35,437 nt of DNA from an uncultured Zetaproteobacteria bacterium. Its GTDB lineage: Bacteria; Pseudomonadota; Zetaproteobacteria; Mariprofundales; Mariprofundaceae. The notes beneath the pieces were generated by a model. It saw only the letters and a program-made list of their open reading frames with translations, was not told where the DNA came from and made no database searches. The position numbers and the translations under genes were made by a program. Positions 8,493-17,527 of the stretch are shown here, piece after piece. The stretch's first letter is position 1. Each line of letters begins with the position of its first letter. Location: NCBI GenBank assembly GCA_947311495.1, contig CAMZLG010000148.1, forward strand, positions 1-35,437, read 5' to 3'.

Positions 8493-9488
8493 TTAATGAC
8501 GGTTTAGTTTTCGCTCAATGCGAATCCATTGCCTCACATTGGCATTATGCTCTGCAAGCGTGGCTGCAAAAGCATGACCGCCTGTACCATCGGCGACAAA
8601 ATAAAGATAATCGACATTGGCAGGGTATGCTGCAGCCCTTAGGCTTTCAGCACCGGGGTTACAAATGGGTGTAGGTGGTAAACCTTTGTTGGTATAGGTA
8701 TTCCAAGGGGTGTTGGTTCTTAAATCTTTGCGCCTGATATTGCCGTTAAAATCGCCTTGTGTGCGATACAAACCATAAATCACAGTAGGGTCCATTTGTA
8801 GCGCCATATGTTTCTTTAAACGGTTATGAATCGCGGCAGACACCCATACACGTTCTTTGGGTAATGCCGTTTCTTTCTCAACAATGGATGCCATGATGCG
8901 GTTGCGTTTGATGTCTTCGTTACCCCAACCTTTTTCTTGGGCAAGCTCGGCTTCAACTTTGGCGCGGGCATCATACATTTGTTGTAAAATTTGTTGGGAT
9001 TGTATGGGTTTGCTGTACACATACGTTTCCGGCAGAAATAAACCTTCATATTCACCATCGCCTACAATGGCTTTTAAAGCATTTTTCCAGTCTTGAAGTG
9101 GTGTTTGTGTTTTGTCGGCAAGCAAGCGGAGCATTTCATCGCTGCGCAAACCTTCTGGAATAGTCACTTTGAATTGTAACACTTTACCTTGTGTTAAAAT
9201 ATCCAACAGGGTTGGCATATTAAGCTCACCTTCAATATGATATAAACCTGGTTTAAGTTTGGATGCTTGATCTGAAAGTCTTGAATAAAGTGCAAAAATG
9301 GGTGCAGAAGTGATGATTTGTTTATCTTCAAGCAAATGGGCAATACGTTTGCTGGATGCACCATTAGGAATTTCAATGTTTTGTGGCGTGACGACTATCT
9401 CTGCTTGAATTTGATACGTTATATATGCCGCGAGCACACAAGCAAAGCCAAAGATAATCAATATCAACCACAGAATTTTCTTTTTCAT
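8493..9488 (-). CDS. mltG: MltG, endolytic murein transglycosylase
   Basis: This inner-membrane enzyme cleaves nascent glycan strands and is thought to act as a terminase of peptidoglycan synthesis. 331 residues: one membrane anchor (residues 4-25), a LysM-like segment (about 35-85, IPNGASSKRIAHLLEDKQII) and the YceG catalytic domain. The catalytic glutamate is E204 in ASIVEKET, followed by the family block NRL-x6-LQMDPTVIYG at about 222-239. Its ATG overlaps the end of the pabC-like gene by 4 bases, the same pabC-mltG order as in Escherichia coli. Confidence 0.96.
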   Translation of the reverse strand: MKKKILWLILIIFGFACVLAAYITYQIQAEIVVTPQNIEIPNGASSKRIAHLLEDKQIITSAPIFALYSRLSDQASKLKPGLYHIEGELNMPTLLDILTQGKVLQFKVTIPEGLRSDEMLRLLADKTQTPLQDWKNALKAIVGDGEYEGLFLPETYVYSKPIQSQQILQQMYDARAKVEAELAQEKGWGNEDIKRNRIMASIVEKETALPKERVWVSAAIHNRLKKHMALQMDPTVIYGLYRTQGDFNGNIRRKDLRTNTPWNTYTNKGLPPTPICNPGAESLRAAAYPANVDYLYFVADGTGGHAFAATLAEHNANVRQWIRIERKLNRH

Positions 9489-10267
9489 AGTCGTACACCT
9501 TGTTCTGCGGTTAAAGCTTCTTTTAGTGTATTGATGGCAGGGTGTTGAGTATCCAAAGCCATATGATTAATGGAATGAATAACTTGTATAAACGAACCCG
9601 CATTAAGTAACACAGCAGCTTGTATGTCCTTAAGCGCAGCAACGGTGCATGTTTGCAGGCTCAATAAATCTTTATCTATGAGAAATTGACGAACTGTGCC
9701 ACACAACACGCCTTTTCCTTGTGGTGTGAGCCATCGATTGCCGTCAAACAAGGCAATGTTTGCCGTTAATCCACCCACGATAACATCCGATTTACATACC
9801 AATACAGGTGTTTGATTTTCCATTTGCCAGTGCTGCATAGCGCGTAAAGTGTAGGCATAATCCGCAGTGAACTTGGCGGGTTTATCCATCAAAGGGAAGG
9901 GATAGTCATAACAGGATAAATGCAGTTCAGCGTTGGTTTTTTGATAGGGCATACATTGAATAAAAATTTGAGAGGCGCTGGTTTGATTTAAACCCCAAGC
10001 TGCTTCGCCGCCTGCAACAGTCAGCCGAACGAGGCAATCATCAGCCTGCTTTTTTGCAGTATCAAGGCAGGTTTGGAATATATTATGCTGCAAGGATGGG
10101 TTCAAACTTAAACCCAAGCTGAATAAGCCTGTTTGCAGGCGTTGCCAGTGATAATCCCATGCGAACACAGCACCATCAATGACACGAAATGTTTCAAAGC
10201 ACGCTTCTGCATAACTTAAACCACGGTTTAATTCTTGCACCACTTGAATATCAGGCTCATCACTCAT
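9485..10267 (-). CDS. PabC-like class IV aminotransferase-fold protein lacking the expected PLP lysine
   Basis: 260 residues resembling 4-amino-4-deoxychorismate lyase (PabC), which makes p-aminobenzoate for folate: G-L-S-Y-A-E-x-x-F-E-T near residue 16, HWQRLQTGL near 40, LVRLTVAGG near 79, TANIALF at 168 and RQFLI near 193. The gene lies before mltG, as pabC does in other proteobacteria. Aligned by eye to the IKHLN motif of E. coli PabC, the Schiff-base lysine position holds tyrosine (Y139 in AYTLR), and the glutamate that contacts the PLP ring nitrogen aligns with glycine (G165). I rechecked the codons and they read Tyr and Gly. Either the true alignment differs or this is a non-PLP or inactive paralogue. 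The start has no clear ribosome binding site. Confidence 0.75.
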   Translation of the reverse strand: MSDEPDIQVVQELNRGLSYAEACFETFRVIDGAVFAWDYHWQRLQTGLFSLGLSLNPSLQHNIFQTCLDTAKKQADDCLVRLTVAGGEAAWGLNQTSASQIFIQCMPYQKTNAELHLSCYDYPFPLMDKPAKFTADYAYTLRAMQHWQMENQTPVLVCKSDVIVGGLTANIALFDGNRWLTPQGKGVLCGTVRQFLIDKDLLSLQTCTVAALKDIQAAVLLNAGSFIQVIHSINHMALDTQHPAINTLKEALTAEQGVRL

Positions 10268-10323
10268 AGGCGAAGCTTACACAGAATCTACCCATCACGC
10301 ATCACGGGCGATACACTTGCCCC

Positions 10324-11928
10324 ATGAAAATCAAATTGATGCAGATAACCCCCCGAGTGGGCGACATTTTAGGCAACACCCGAAAGGTATATCAGGGTAT
10401 GCAAGAAGCCAGTGGCACAGATGCCGATATGTTGGTGTTTCCTGAGCTAGTGATAACGGGCTACCCGCCTGAAGACTTGTTGTTGCGCCCATCTTTTTTG
10501 GCTGAAGTGGATGAAGCCATTGGTGCAATCGTGCAAAGCAGCGGTGAAGCGGTGGTGGTTTTTGGCGCACCTAGAGCTGAAGAAGACAAACTGTTTAACA
10601 GCGTGTTTATGGCACAACATGGCAGACTTCTTGGCATTTATGATAAACAAAAACTACCCAACTATGGTGTATTTGATGAGCAACGTTACTTCACAGCAGG
10701 CGGTGACCATGCTGTATTTAACCTTAAAGATACCAAGGTTGGCATTGGTGTGTGCGAAGACTTATGGGACGATGAACTGGCAACTTCGCAGCAGGATTTG
10801 GGCTGTGATGTCTGGCTTAACCTCAATGCATCACCTTTTCATATCAACAAACAATATGAGCGTGAGGAATTAACTGCCAAACGCGCCAAACAATTTGGCT
10901 GCCCTGTGGTGTATGTGAACCCAGTGGGCGGGCAAGATGAAGTGGTGTTTGATGGTGGTTCGCATGTGGTGAACCAAGATGGGCAAGTGGTTTTGCGGCT
11001 GCCTATGTTTGCTGAAGCTGTGGCTGAAATAGATACGGAACAGCTTGCACCATCTTTATTGGCGGTGATTGAAGAGCCAACAGCGCAAATTTATCAAGCT
11101 TTGGTTCTGGGCACGAAAGATTATGTTTTGCGCAATGGAAGCACGCAGGTGGTGATTGGTTTGTCAGGTGGCATTGATTCAGCGCTTACGGCGGCAATAG
11201 CTGTGGATGCTTTGGGCAAAGACAATGTGTTGGGGGTGTTGCTTCCATCTAAGTTTTCCAGCGAACATTCGATTGTGGATGCACAGGTTTTGGCGGACAA
11301 TTTGGGTGTTGAAAGCATCACATTGCCCATTGCGGATATGGTGGATGCAACTGAAAAAACGTTGCAGCCTACATTTGAAGCTTGGGGTAAAGCTGAAGCA
11401 GATGTGACTGAAGAAAATATACAAGCTCGCGCACGCGGCGTATTGTTGATGGCAATTTCCAATAAAACAGGACGTATGTTACTGACCACTGGCAACAAGT
11501 CGGAAATGGCAGTGGGTTATGCCACGCTTTATGGTGATATGGCAGGTGGGTTTGCTGTGCTCAAAGATGTGTACAAAACACAAGTGTTTGCATTATCTCG
11601 GTATGTGAACAGGGATACGATGATTATCCCACAAAATACCATAGATAAACCGCCCTCTGCAGAACTTAGACCTGACCAAAAGGATTCGGATTCATTGCCT
11701 GATTATGCGATGTTGGATGCAATTCTTAAAGCCACGATTGAAGATAAATTAAGCATCAAAGAAATCGCTCAGTTTGGTTATGACCAACAAGAAGTTGCGC
11801 GAATCGTGCGGTTGTTAAATGTTGCTGAATATAAACGCAGGCAAGCACCACCAGGCATCAAAATAACATCCAGAGCATTTGGGCGGGATAGACGTTATCC
11901 CATCACGCATGGTTTCACAGGGTTCTAA
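10324..11928 (+). CDS. nadE: NadE, glutamine-dependent NAD+ synthetase
   Basis: The product converts nicotinic acid adenine dinucleotide to NAD+ using ATP and ammonia taken from glutamine. 534 residues in two domains. The N-terminal nitrilase-type glutaminase has the Glu-Lys-Cys triad: E41 in FPELVITGYPPEDL, K110 in KLPNYGVFDE and C144 in GVCEDLW. The C-terminal synthetase has the PP-loop GLSGGIDSAL near residue 280 and a TTGNKSEMAVGY block. No convincing ribosome binding site precedes ATG 10324, so a leaderless message is possible. It is followed by a strong hairpin terminator. Confidence 0.97.
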   Translation: MKIKLMQITPRVGDILGNTRKVYQGMQEASGTDADMLVFPELVITGYPPEDLLLRPSFLAEVDEAIGAIVQSSGEAVVVFGAPRAEEDKLFNSVFMAQHGRLLGIYDKQKLPNYGVFDEQRYFTAGGDHAVFNLKDTKVGIGVCEDLWDDELATSQQDLGCDVWLNLNASPFHINKQYEREELTAKRAKQFGCPVVYVNPVGGQDEVVFDGGSHVVNQDGQVVLRLPMFAEAVAEIDTEQLAPSLLAVIEEPTAQIYQALVLGTKDYVLRNGSTQVVIGLSGGIDSALTAAIAVDALGKDNVLGVLLPSKFSSEHSIVDAQVLADNLGVESITLPIADMVDATEKTLQPTFEAWGKAEADVTEENIQARARGVLLMAISNKTGRMLLTTGNKSEMAVGYATLYGDMAGGFAVLKDVYKTQVFALSRYVNRDTMIIPQNTIDKPPSAELRPDQKDSDSLPDYAMLDAILKATIEDKLSIKEIAQFGYDQQEVARIVRLLNVAEYKRRQAPPGIKITSRAFGRDRRYPITHGFTGF

Positions 11929-11933
11929 TAAGT

Positions 11934-11981
11934 AAAAAACACCAACCCTCTACATCAAGCAGAGGGTTGGTTATTTTATTT
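11934..11981. terminator. bidirectional rho-independent terminator between nadE and recQ
   Basis: A perfect 11-bp stem (ACCAACCCTCT at 11941-11951 with its complement at 11961-11971) encloses a 9-base loop. On the plus strand it is followed by TATTTTATTT, and on the minus strand by GTTTTTTACTT. It therefore can end transcription of both convergent genes. Confidence 0.92.
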
Positions 11982-14148
11982 AGGAAACGCCAATACCTTC
12001 ACGCCAAGCCAGCATCAAGCGAAATTCTTCGTTGGTAAGCTCGACTTCCAAGTCCCCTTTGATTTCAGACAGTGAGGCGTAAGGGTCGGCATCACGAAGT
12101 TCTTCCATGGCTTGTTTGAAGCGTTCTTCACCAATGATGTCTTTCACTTCAACATAATTGGCAGCACGGACCAAAGCAATAAAATGATTAAGAATGGTTT
12201 TGCTGCTCATGCCTTGTTCCGCAGCAATTTCATCCAGTGATTTTCCAGCTTTATACAAGTTCCATGTATAGGTCTGTGTATCAGTTGCCGATGGACCTTT
12301 GGCAAGCAATATGGGTTTATCATTGGCAGATTTTTTGGATGACTTTTTGCCCGAGTGGGATTTGATGAGTTCCGCAAAGGTATCACCGTAGGCCTCAATT
12401 TTGTGTTTACCCATGCCGCTTACGCGCTCAAATGGGTTGTCCACATCATTAATTTTACCCAACTGTGCCATTTCGGTTAGGGTGACATCACTTAACAATG
12501 CATGGGGTGCAATATCTTCTTTCTCAGCCAATTCATAGCGCAGTTCAACCAACTTTTTAAACAATGTGTTATCTTTAACCATTGAAAAACGTTTAAGTTT
12601 TCGTTTGATGCCAGGCTGATACCTAGACAACGTTATTTTTGCTTTTACCTTGGTGAGTTCCGGGGTTTTGTCCGTAGGTTTTAATGAGGCGCGGCGAGAA
12701 ATATCTTGATTGTAATACCCTTGATGCACCAGTTGGCGAACAATGGCTGTCCATTCGTCGGCATTGATGTCTTTACCTGAGCCATGTGTTTTTAATTCAT
12801 CATACTTTTTCTCTACAATGCGTTTGCTTTTTGAGCCCCTAAGGAAATCAACAATAAACCCAACGGCAAAATCGCCATTGAGTTCTTCAATGGCTTTGGC
12901 AACAATCTGTGCTTGTTTTGTACCGTTGTATTTTTCAGGCGGGTCTAAGCAAACATCGCAGTTACCACAATCGTCATGCATGTACTCATTGAAGTAGCCG
13001 AGCAATACTTTACGGCGACATGTTAATGATTCTGCTAATGAAATCATGCTGTTAAGCTTATGGACTTCAACACGGCGCTGTTCTGGATTTTCAACATTTT
13101 CAATTAAACGGCGAACCAAGTTCACATCACCAGACCCATAAAGAAGCATGGCTTCTGATTCCATGCCATCGCGTCCTGCACGTCCTGTTTCTTGGTAGTA
13201 GGACTCCATAGATTTGGGAAGGTCATGGTGGATCACAAAACGTACATTGGGTTTGTCCACACCCATGCCAAAGGCAATGGTTGCCACAATCACTTTGACG
13301 CGGTCACGCAAGAAATCATCTTGAACTTTTTCGCGTGTTCGCCCTGGCATACCAGCATGATAAGCCGAAGCACGGATACCGTGACGTTGTAAATTTACTG
13401 CCATTTCTTCCACACGTTTGCGCGATAAACAATAAATAATACCCGAACAATCTTTCCAATCATCCAAGAATTGAAGCACTTGGGTCAAAGGCTGACGCTT
13501 TTCAGCAATCAAATAACGAATATTGGGGCGGTCAAAACTGGAGACATAACGTTTGGCGCGCTTCATGCCCAGGCGTTTGACAATATCATCACGGGTATGA
13601 ATATCTGCTGTTGCTGTGAGCGCCACCATGGGCACATCGGGGAAATTCTCGCGCAATTCACCAAGGCGCACATATTCAGGGCGGAAATCATGCCCCCATT
13701 GGGATACACAATGCGCTTCATCAACAGCGAATAAGCCAACCTTCACTTTTGCAAGACGAGATTGGAATGTTTTGGTGAGTAGGCGCTCTGGTGCGACATA
13801 TAATAAATCCAACTCGCCATTCTCAAACTGCTCCATCACTTCTTTAGCTTCAGCCGCTTTGAGTGATGAGTTGTAGTAGGCTGCTTTAACACCACAGCGG
13901 GTGAGCGCATCCACTTGGTCTTTCATCAAAGAGATAAGCGGAGAGATAACAATGCCTGTACCTTCGCGCATGATAGATGGGATTTGGTAGCACAAAGATT
14001 TACCACCACCTGTAGGCATTAATACAAATGCATCTTTGCCATCTAAAATAGAACAAATCACTTCCTCTTGTGGAGGTCGGAATTCATCATACCCGAAGAC
14101 TTCTTTTAATACGTTTCTTGCTTGTTGTTTAACTTTTTTAGTTGCCAT
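11980..14148 (-). CDS. recQ: RecQ-family ATP-dependent DNA helicase with extended C-terminus
   Basis: A 3'-5' DNA helicase for recombination and fork repair. 722 residues, longer than E. coli RecQ (about 610). Order: Walker [13 protein letters not shown] (about 43-54), DEAH box with [18 protein letters not shown] (aromatic-rich loop), helicase C domain with [21 protein letters not shown] and [10 protein letters not shown], a four-cysteine zinc module (C-RRK then DDCGNCDVC), winged-helix RQC, HRDC domain (about 545-610), then about 90 further residues with a helix-turn-helix-like text ([20 protein letters not shown]). That tail resembles the HTH found at the end of some RecQ proteins. No obvious ribosome binding site. 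Confidence 0.95.
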   Translation of the reverse strand: MATKKVKQQARNVLKEVFGYDEFRPPQEEVICSILDGKDAFVLMPTGGGKSLCYQIPSIMREGTGIVISPLISLMKDQVDALTRCGVKAAYYNSSLKAAEAKEVMEQFENGELDLLYVAPERLLTKTFQSRLAKVKVGLFAVDEAHCVSQWGHDFRPEYVRLGELRENFPDVPMVALTATADIHTRDDIVKRLGMKRAKRYVSSFDRPNIRYLIAEKRQPLTQVLQFLDDWKDCSGIIYCLSRKRVEEMAVNLQRHGIRASAYHAGMPGRTREKVQDDFLRDRVKVIVATIAFGMGVDKPNVRFVIHHDLPKSMESYYQETGRAGRDGMESEAMLLYGSGDVNLVRRLIENVENPEQRRVEVHKLNSMISLAESLTCRRKVLLGYFNEYMHDDCGNCDVCLDPPEKYNGTKQAQIVAKAIEELNGDFAVGFIVDFLRGSKSKRIVEKKYDELKTHGSGKDINADEWTAIVRQLVHQGYYNQDISRRASLKPTDKTPELTKVKAKITLSRYQPGIKRKLKRFSMVKDNTLFKKLVELRYELAEKEDIAPHALLSDVTLTEMAQLGKINDVDNPFERVSGMGKHKIEAYGDTFAELIKSHSGKKSSKKSANDKPILLAKGPSATDTQTYTWNLYKAGKSLDEIAAEQGMSSKTILNHFIALVRAANYVEVKDIIGEERFKQAMEELRDADPYASLSEIKGDLEVELTNEEFRLMLAWREGIGVS

Positions 14149-14201
14149 TATATCATTTCAACATGAATGGAAGGGAGTGGCAAGTGTTTTTTTAACTTTG
14201 T

Positions 14202-15200
14202 TTATATACCTTTACACACAACCTGATTTCGACCTTGTTTCTTGGCTGAATATAACGCCTGATCAGCAGTGTAGATAAAGTCGCGAGGTTGATGTTTTAT
14301 CATAGGTATTGTTGTTGCAACGCCCAAACTTATCGTCACATAATCACAAACTTTGGAAGCTTGATGTTCAAGGTTTAAAGAGACTGCTTTTATTCTTAAC
14401 TTTTCTGCAATATGGAGAGCACCAATAGCATCTGTGTTGGGGAGCAATAAAACAAACTCTTCCCCACCATATCGGGCAAAGAAATCGGTTGGACGTTGAC
14501 TAATACCTTGCAGGGTTTGCGCAACCTCTTTGAGGCAATCGTCACCTGCCAAGTGCCCATAAAAATCATTGTATTGTTTGAAATAATCAAGGTCGATAAA
14601 GATGAGAGAGAGTGGTGTCGTTTCGCGCATGGCTCTATGCCACTCACGAGCAAAAGCCTCATCGAAACCACGGCGGTTCGCCACCAGCGTCAAACTGTCT
14701 TGGTAAGATGACAACTCAAGTTTCTGAATGAGAACTTTGAATTCATCTTTTTTCTTTCTGAGTGCGCGTAGCGTGGATTCACGTTCAAGATGGTCAACAT
14801 AAGCTCTGGTGTGGTAGCGTAAGCGTAAGCTTAATTCCGTTTTATCGGGTGTTTTGATGAGATAATCATTTGCACCGAGCATAAAAGCCTTCTTTTTGGT
14901 TTCTATGCTTGTATCAACGGTTAACACAATCGTAGGTATATCCTTAATAGCCTCGTTTTGTTGCAGCTGTTCCAGAATCGCAAAGCCATCCATAACAGGC
15001 ATATGTATGTCCAACAATAAAACAGTTGGCCCAATACTCAGTATTTCATTAATGGCATGTGTTGGGTCATTGCACGTGTATAAGTTAATATGCTCAACGT
15101 GTTTTAGGAGCTTTTGGATAGATTTGGTAACGCTTTGCTGGTCATCAATCAGGAATGCTGTGACAGGATATTGACTCCAATCTTGTTTGAGATTACCCAT
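14202..15200 (-). CDS. response regulator with diguanylate cyclase (GGEEF) output
   Basis: 332 residues: an N-terminal receiver domain (1-125) with the acidic pair D19/D20, phosphoacceptor D64 in LLLDIHMP, and K116; a helical linker (135-165); then a GGDEF domain (170-330). The catalytic motif is RYGGEEF (GGEEF at 245-249), which is an active variant in many cyclases, and an inhibitory I-site RxxD (R236-D239) lies five residues upstream, so product inhibition is likely. It should make c-di-GMP in the cytosol when phosphorylated, in the manner of WspR/PleD. No sensor kinase is nearby. It lies 53 bases upstream of recQ on the same strand, perhaps cotranscribed by chance. Confidence 0.93.
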   Translation of the reverse strand: MGNLKQDWSQYPVTAFLIDDQQSVTKSIQKLLKHVEHINLYTCNDPTHAINEILSIGPTVLLLDIHMPVMDGFAILEQLQQNEAIKDIPTIVLTVDTSIETKKKAFMLGANDYLIKTPDKTELSLRLRYHTRAYVDHLERESTLRALRKKKDEFKVLIQKLELSSYQDSLTLVANRRGFDEAFAREWHRAMRETTPLSLIFIDLDYFKQYNDFYGHLAGDDCLKEVAQTLQGISQRPTDFFARYGGEEFVLLLPNTDAIGALHIAEKLRIKAVSLNLEHQASKVCDYVTISLGVATTIPMIKHQPRDFIYTADQALYSAKKQGRNQVVCKGI

Positions 15201-15273
15201 GAACGCCCCATGTTATAATTTGTTAAACGAATCAAACATAGGTACGCAACTTTAATGCCACTTTTAGAAGGTG

Positions 15274-16197
15274 TTACTGATTGGTAATGCCAAAAGGAAT
15301 ATGCACCATGGGAATATCACCTGCTTCCGATTTCAAGTGCGTTTTTTGGTCATCGAAAAACATATGTGGTTTTAATACATTGAGAATTCGTTCTTTATTC
15401 ATGCCACCAAGAAAGAAAGTTTCATCAGCGCTGACCCCCCAGTTTTCCAAGGTGGTAATCACCCGCTCGTGGGTGGGTGCGCTTCGGGCAGTGATAATGG
15501 ATGTGCGAATGATGCGTTGATAATCTTTGTTTTTGGTTTCTTCGCGGGTTTCAAGCTGTTGTAGTGTGGATAGTTTGGTGAATAAATTTGCAAGTGGACC
15601 AGGGTTATGGGGTTTTTTAACGTTGCTCACTTCATGTTGTACGAAGTCATCAAGTTTACCACCTTGATACACTAATTCTGATTCATCATCAGCAATCACA
15701 CCATCAAAATCGAAAGCAATGCGCAACTCATGGTCATCTTCATCATCGGTAATGTCAGTGGGTAACACCATACCTGCAGGGTAACCCGAACCAATAGCTT
15801 TGAGCACATCACCTTCGTTGGCAGATAGAAAAAGAGATGCGTTAAACGCTGGGATAAAGGAGTAGGGTGATTTGCCTTCTAAAAAAGCGGCTCTGGTGAT
15901 GTTTAAACCATAATGATCAATTGAGCGGAACACACGTTTACCTGTCACCGCTGAGTTTCTTGAAAGCAGCACAACTTCAACGGGCTGCTCTTCTTTAAAT
16001 CTGTTGTTAATACTCAAAAAGCGGCGCACAAAAGGAAATGCGACCCCTTTGCCAAGCACATCATCCAAATGTTCTTCTTGATAGCTTTTGTAAGCTTTTG
16101 TACCCTGGTCTCGAAACACTTTGTCTGATTCGCTCAAATCAAATAAAGCACTGGATGACACAGCAATAACGAGCTTTTTATCAATAGAATATGCCAT
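15274..16197 (-). CDS. cytosolic 5'-nucleotidase of the cN-I type
   Basis: 307 residues resembling the 5'-nucleotidase family related to animal cytosolic 5'-nucleotidase I, which removes phosphate from nucleoside monophosphates. Visible motifs: LVIAVSSSALFDL at the start, VVLLSRNSA near 76, AAFLEGKSP near 103, FNASLFLSAN near 118, the HAD-like AFDFDGVIADDESE near 160 and FFDDQKTHL near the end. GGAGG lies 4 bases before the ATG, and the start shares one base with the bioA stop (TAATG), so its translation is coupled to bioA. A nucleotidase behind bioA has no obvious metabolic rationale beyond disposal of nucleotides. Confidence 0.85.
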   Translation of the reverse strand: MAYSIDKKLVIAVSSSALFDLSESDKVFRDQGTKAYKSYQEEHLDDVLGKGVAFPFVRRFLSINNRFKEEQPVEVVLLSRNSAVTGKRVFRSIDHYGLNITRAAFLEGKSPYSFIPAFNASLFLSANEGDVLKAIGSGYPAGMVLPTDITDDEDDHELRIAFDFDGVIADDESELVYQGGKLDDFVQHEVSNVKKPHNPGPLANLFTKLSTLQQLETREETKNKDYQRIIRTSIITARSAPTHERVITTLENWGVSADETFFLGGMNKERILNVLKPHMFFDDQKTHLKSEAGDIPMVHIPFGITNQ

Positions 16198-17432
16198 TAA
16201 ACCTCCGTTTGTGTGCAGTGAAGCATAGCGGTTGTTATTTGGTCAAGCTGATTATTTTCAATCACAAAAGATGGCATGGTGTATAACAATTTACCGAAAG
16301 GGCGCAGCCATACGCCTTGTTCAATCAAATCTGCTTGAATGATTGGAATATCCATAGCTTCTTTCATTTCGACCACACCAATCGCACCCATCACCCGAAT
16401 ATCGGCGACTTTATCGGATGATAAACACGGCAATAGTCCTTGTTTGAGTAGGGTTTCAATGTTTTGGATTCGTTTTTGCCAGTCGGATGCCAATAACAGG
16501 TCAATGGATGCTTTAGCCACTGCACAGGCGAGTGGGTTTGCCATAAAGGTTGGGCCGTGCATCAGGATGTCGCCCTGCTTTTGAATGCCTTGGCTGATTT
16601 TTGGGTCGGTCAACACGGCGGCAAGGGTCATGTAGCCGCCTGTTAAGGCTTTGCCTAAGCATAAGATGTCGGGCGTAATATCTGCATGTTCACAAGCAAA
16701 CAGTTTGCCTGTGCGACCAAAACCTGTGGCAATTTCATCGGCAATCAGCAATACATTATATTCCTCACAAAGGCTGCGGATTTCAGCCAATACTTCGGCA
16801 TCATAAAACAACATACCACCTGCACCTTGGACAATGGGCTCAACAACCATGGCGGCAAGTTCTTGATGATGTTCGGCAAAAGCGGTGCGTAAGTCTTGGA
16901 TGTTTGGTGGTACAAAAATGTGTGTGGGTAACAAACCTTTGTAGAGATGGTGCATACTGTTTTCAGGGTCGCAGACGCTCATCGCGCCAAAGGTATCGCC
17001 GTGATAAGCATGGGTGAAGCTAAGAAACTTGGTCTTTTTATCGTTGTTCCGCCCTTGCCAGTATTGCAATGCCATTTTTAGGGCTGTTTCCACGGCAACT
17101 GAACCTGAATCAGCGAAAAAGACATGTTGTAGGTTACTGGGGGTGATGTCGATTAAGGTTTTGGCTAAATCCATGGCAGGCTGATGGGTCAAACCGCCAA
17201 ACATCACATGCGCCATATCTTTGAGCTGCTTTTCAATGGCTTGGTTGAGCTCTGGCACATTGTAGCCATGAATAGCTGACCACCATGAGCTCATGCCATC
17301 AATCACTTGTTGCCCACCATCTAAGGTGAGGTAAACACCGCTTGCCGATGTCACTTGATAGACAGGGTTGGGATTGGGTATAGCAGCATAAGGATGCCAT
17401 ACATGCTCGCGTTCCCATGCTGAGTTAAACAT
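16197..17432 (-). CDS. bioA: BioA, adenosylmethionine-8-amino-7-oxononanoate transaminase
   Basis: A PLP enzyme of biotin synthesis that transfers the amino group of S-adenosylmethionine to KAPA, giving DAPA. 411 residues. Fold-type I class III aminotransferase motifs are present: WHPYA near residue 11, GMSSWWSAIHGY near 46, AYHGDTFGAMSV near 140, the aspartate in LLIADEIATGFGRTGK, and the PLP lysine in CLGKALTGGY. HWHPYA-type start and GMSSWW distinguish BioA from related omega-transaminases. No other bio genes are in the window. The upstream spacing holds the long inverted repeat; no strong ribosome binding site is visible before the ATG. Confidence 0.95.
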   Translation of the reverse strand: MFNSAWEREHVWHPYAAIPNPNPVYQVTSASGVYLTLDGGQQVIDGMSSWWSAIHGYNVPELNQAIEKQLKDMAHVMFGGLTHQPAMDLAKTLIDITPSNLQHVFFADSGSVAVETALKMALQYWQGRNNDKKTKFLSFTHAYHGDTFGAMSVCDPENSMHHLYKGLLPTHIFVPPNIQDLRTAFAEHHQELAAMVVEPIVQGAGGMLFYDAEVLAEIRSLCEEYNVLLIADEIATGFGRTGKLFACEHADITPDILCLGKALTGGYMTLAAVLTDPKISQGIQKQGDILMHGPTFMANPLACAVAKASIDLLLASDWQKRIQNIETLLKQGLLPCLSSDKVADIRVMGAIGVVEMKEAMDIPIIQADLIEQGVWLRPFGKLLYTMPSFVIENNQLDQITTAMLHCTQTEV

Positions 17433-17446
17433 GATTTAAAACTTAG

Positions 17447-17507
17447 TCGTCATTCCCGCGAAGGCGGGAATCTACTTTATGGATTCCCGCCTTCGCGGGA
17501 ATGACGA
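17447..17507. repeat. nested inverted repeat with ATTCCC-N8-GGGAAT units (dRS3-like)
   Basis: Two perfectly complementary 26-base arms (17447-17472 and 17482-17507) flank a 9-base loop. Each arm itself contains a palindrome TTCCCGC-GAAG-GCGGGAA, so each arm reads ATTCCC-N8-GGGAAT, the consensus of the dRS3 repeats known from Neisseria; similar elements are widespread in other proteobacteria. It sits in the 95-base gap between ilvA and bioA. No good T-run follows on either strand, so it is not a canonical terminator, though transcribed RNA would fold into a very stable hairpin and may influence read-through or stability. Confidence 0.9.
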
Positions 17508-17527
17508 AAAAACTGATACTGAACATA

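Noticed and set aside
15201-15273. Sigma-70 promoter before the GGEEF gene (TATAAC with TTGATT)
   Set aside because: The two hexamers are only about 12 bases apart, too close for a standard promoter.
17447-17507. Treating the inverted repeat as a rho-independent terminator for ilvA
   Set aside because: No T-run follows the stem on the minus strand and the arms are self-palindromic repeats, so a repeat element explains it better.
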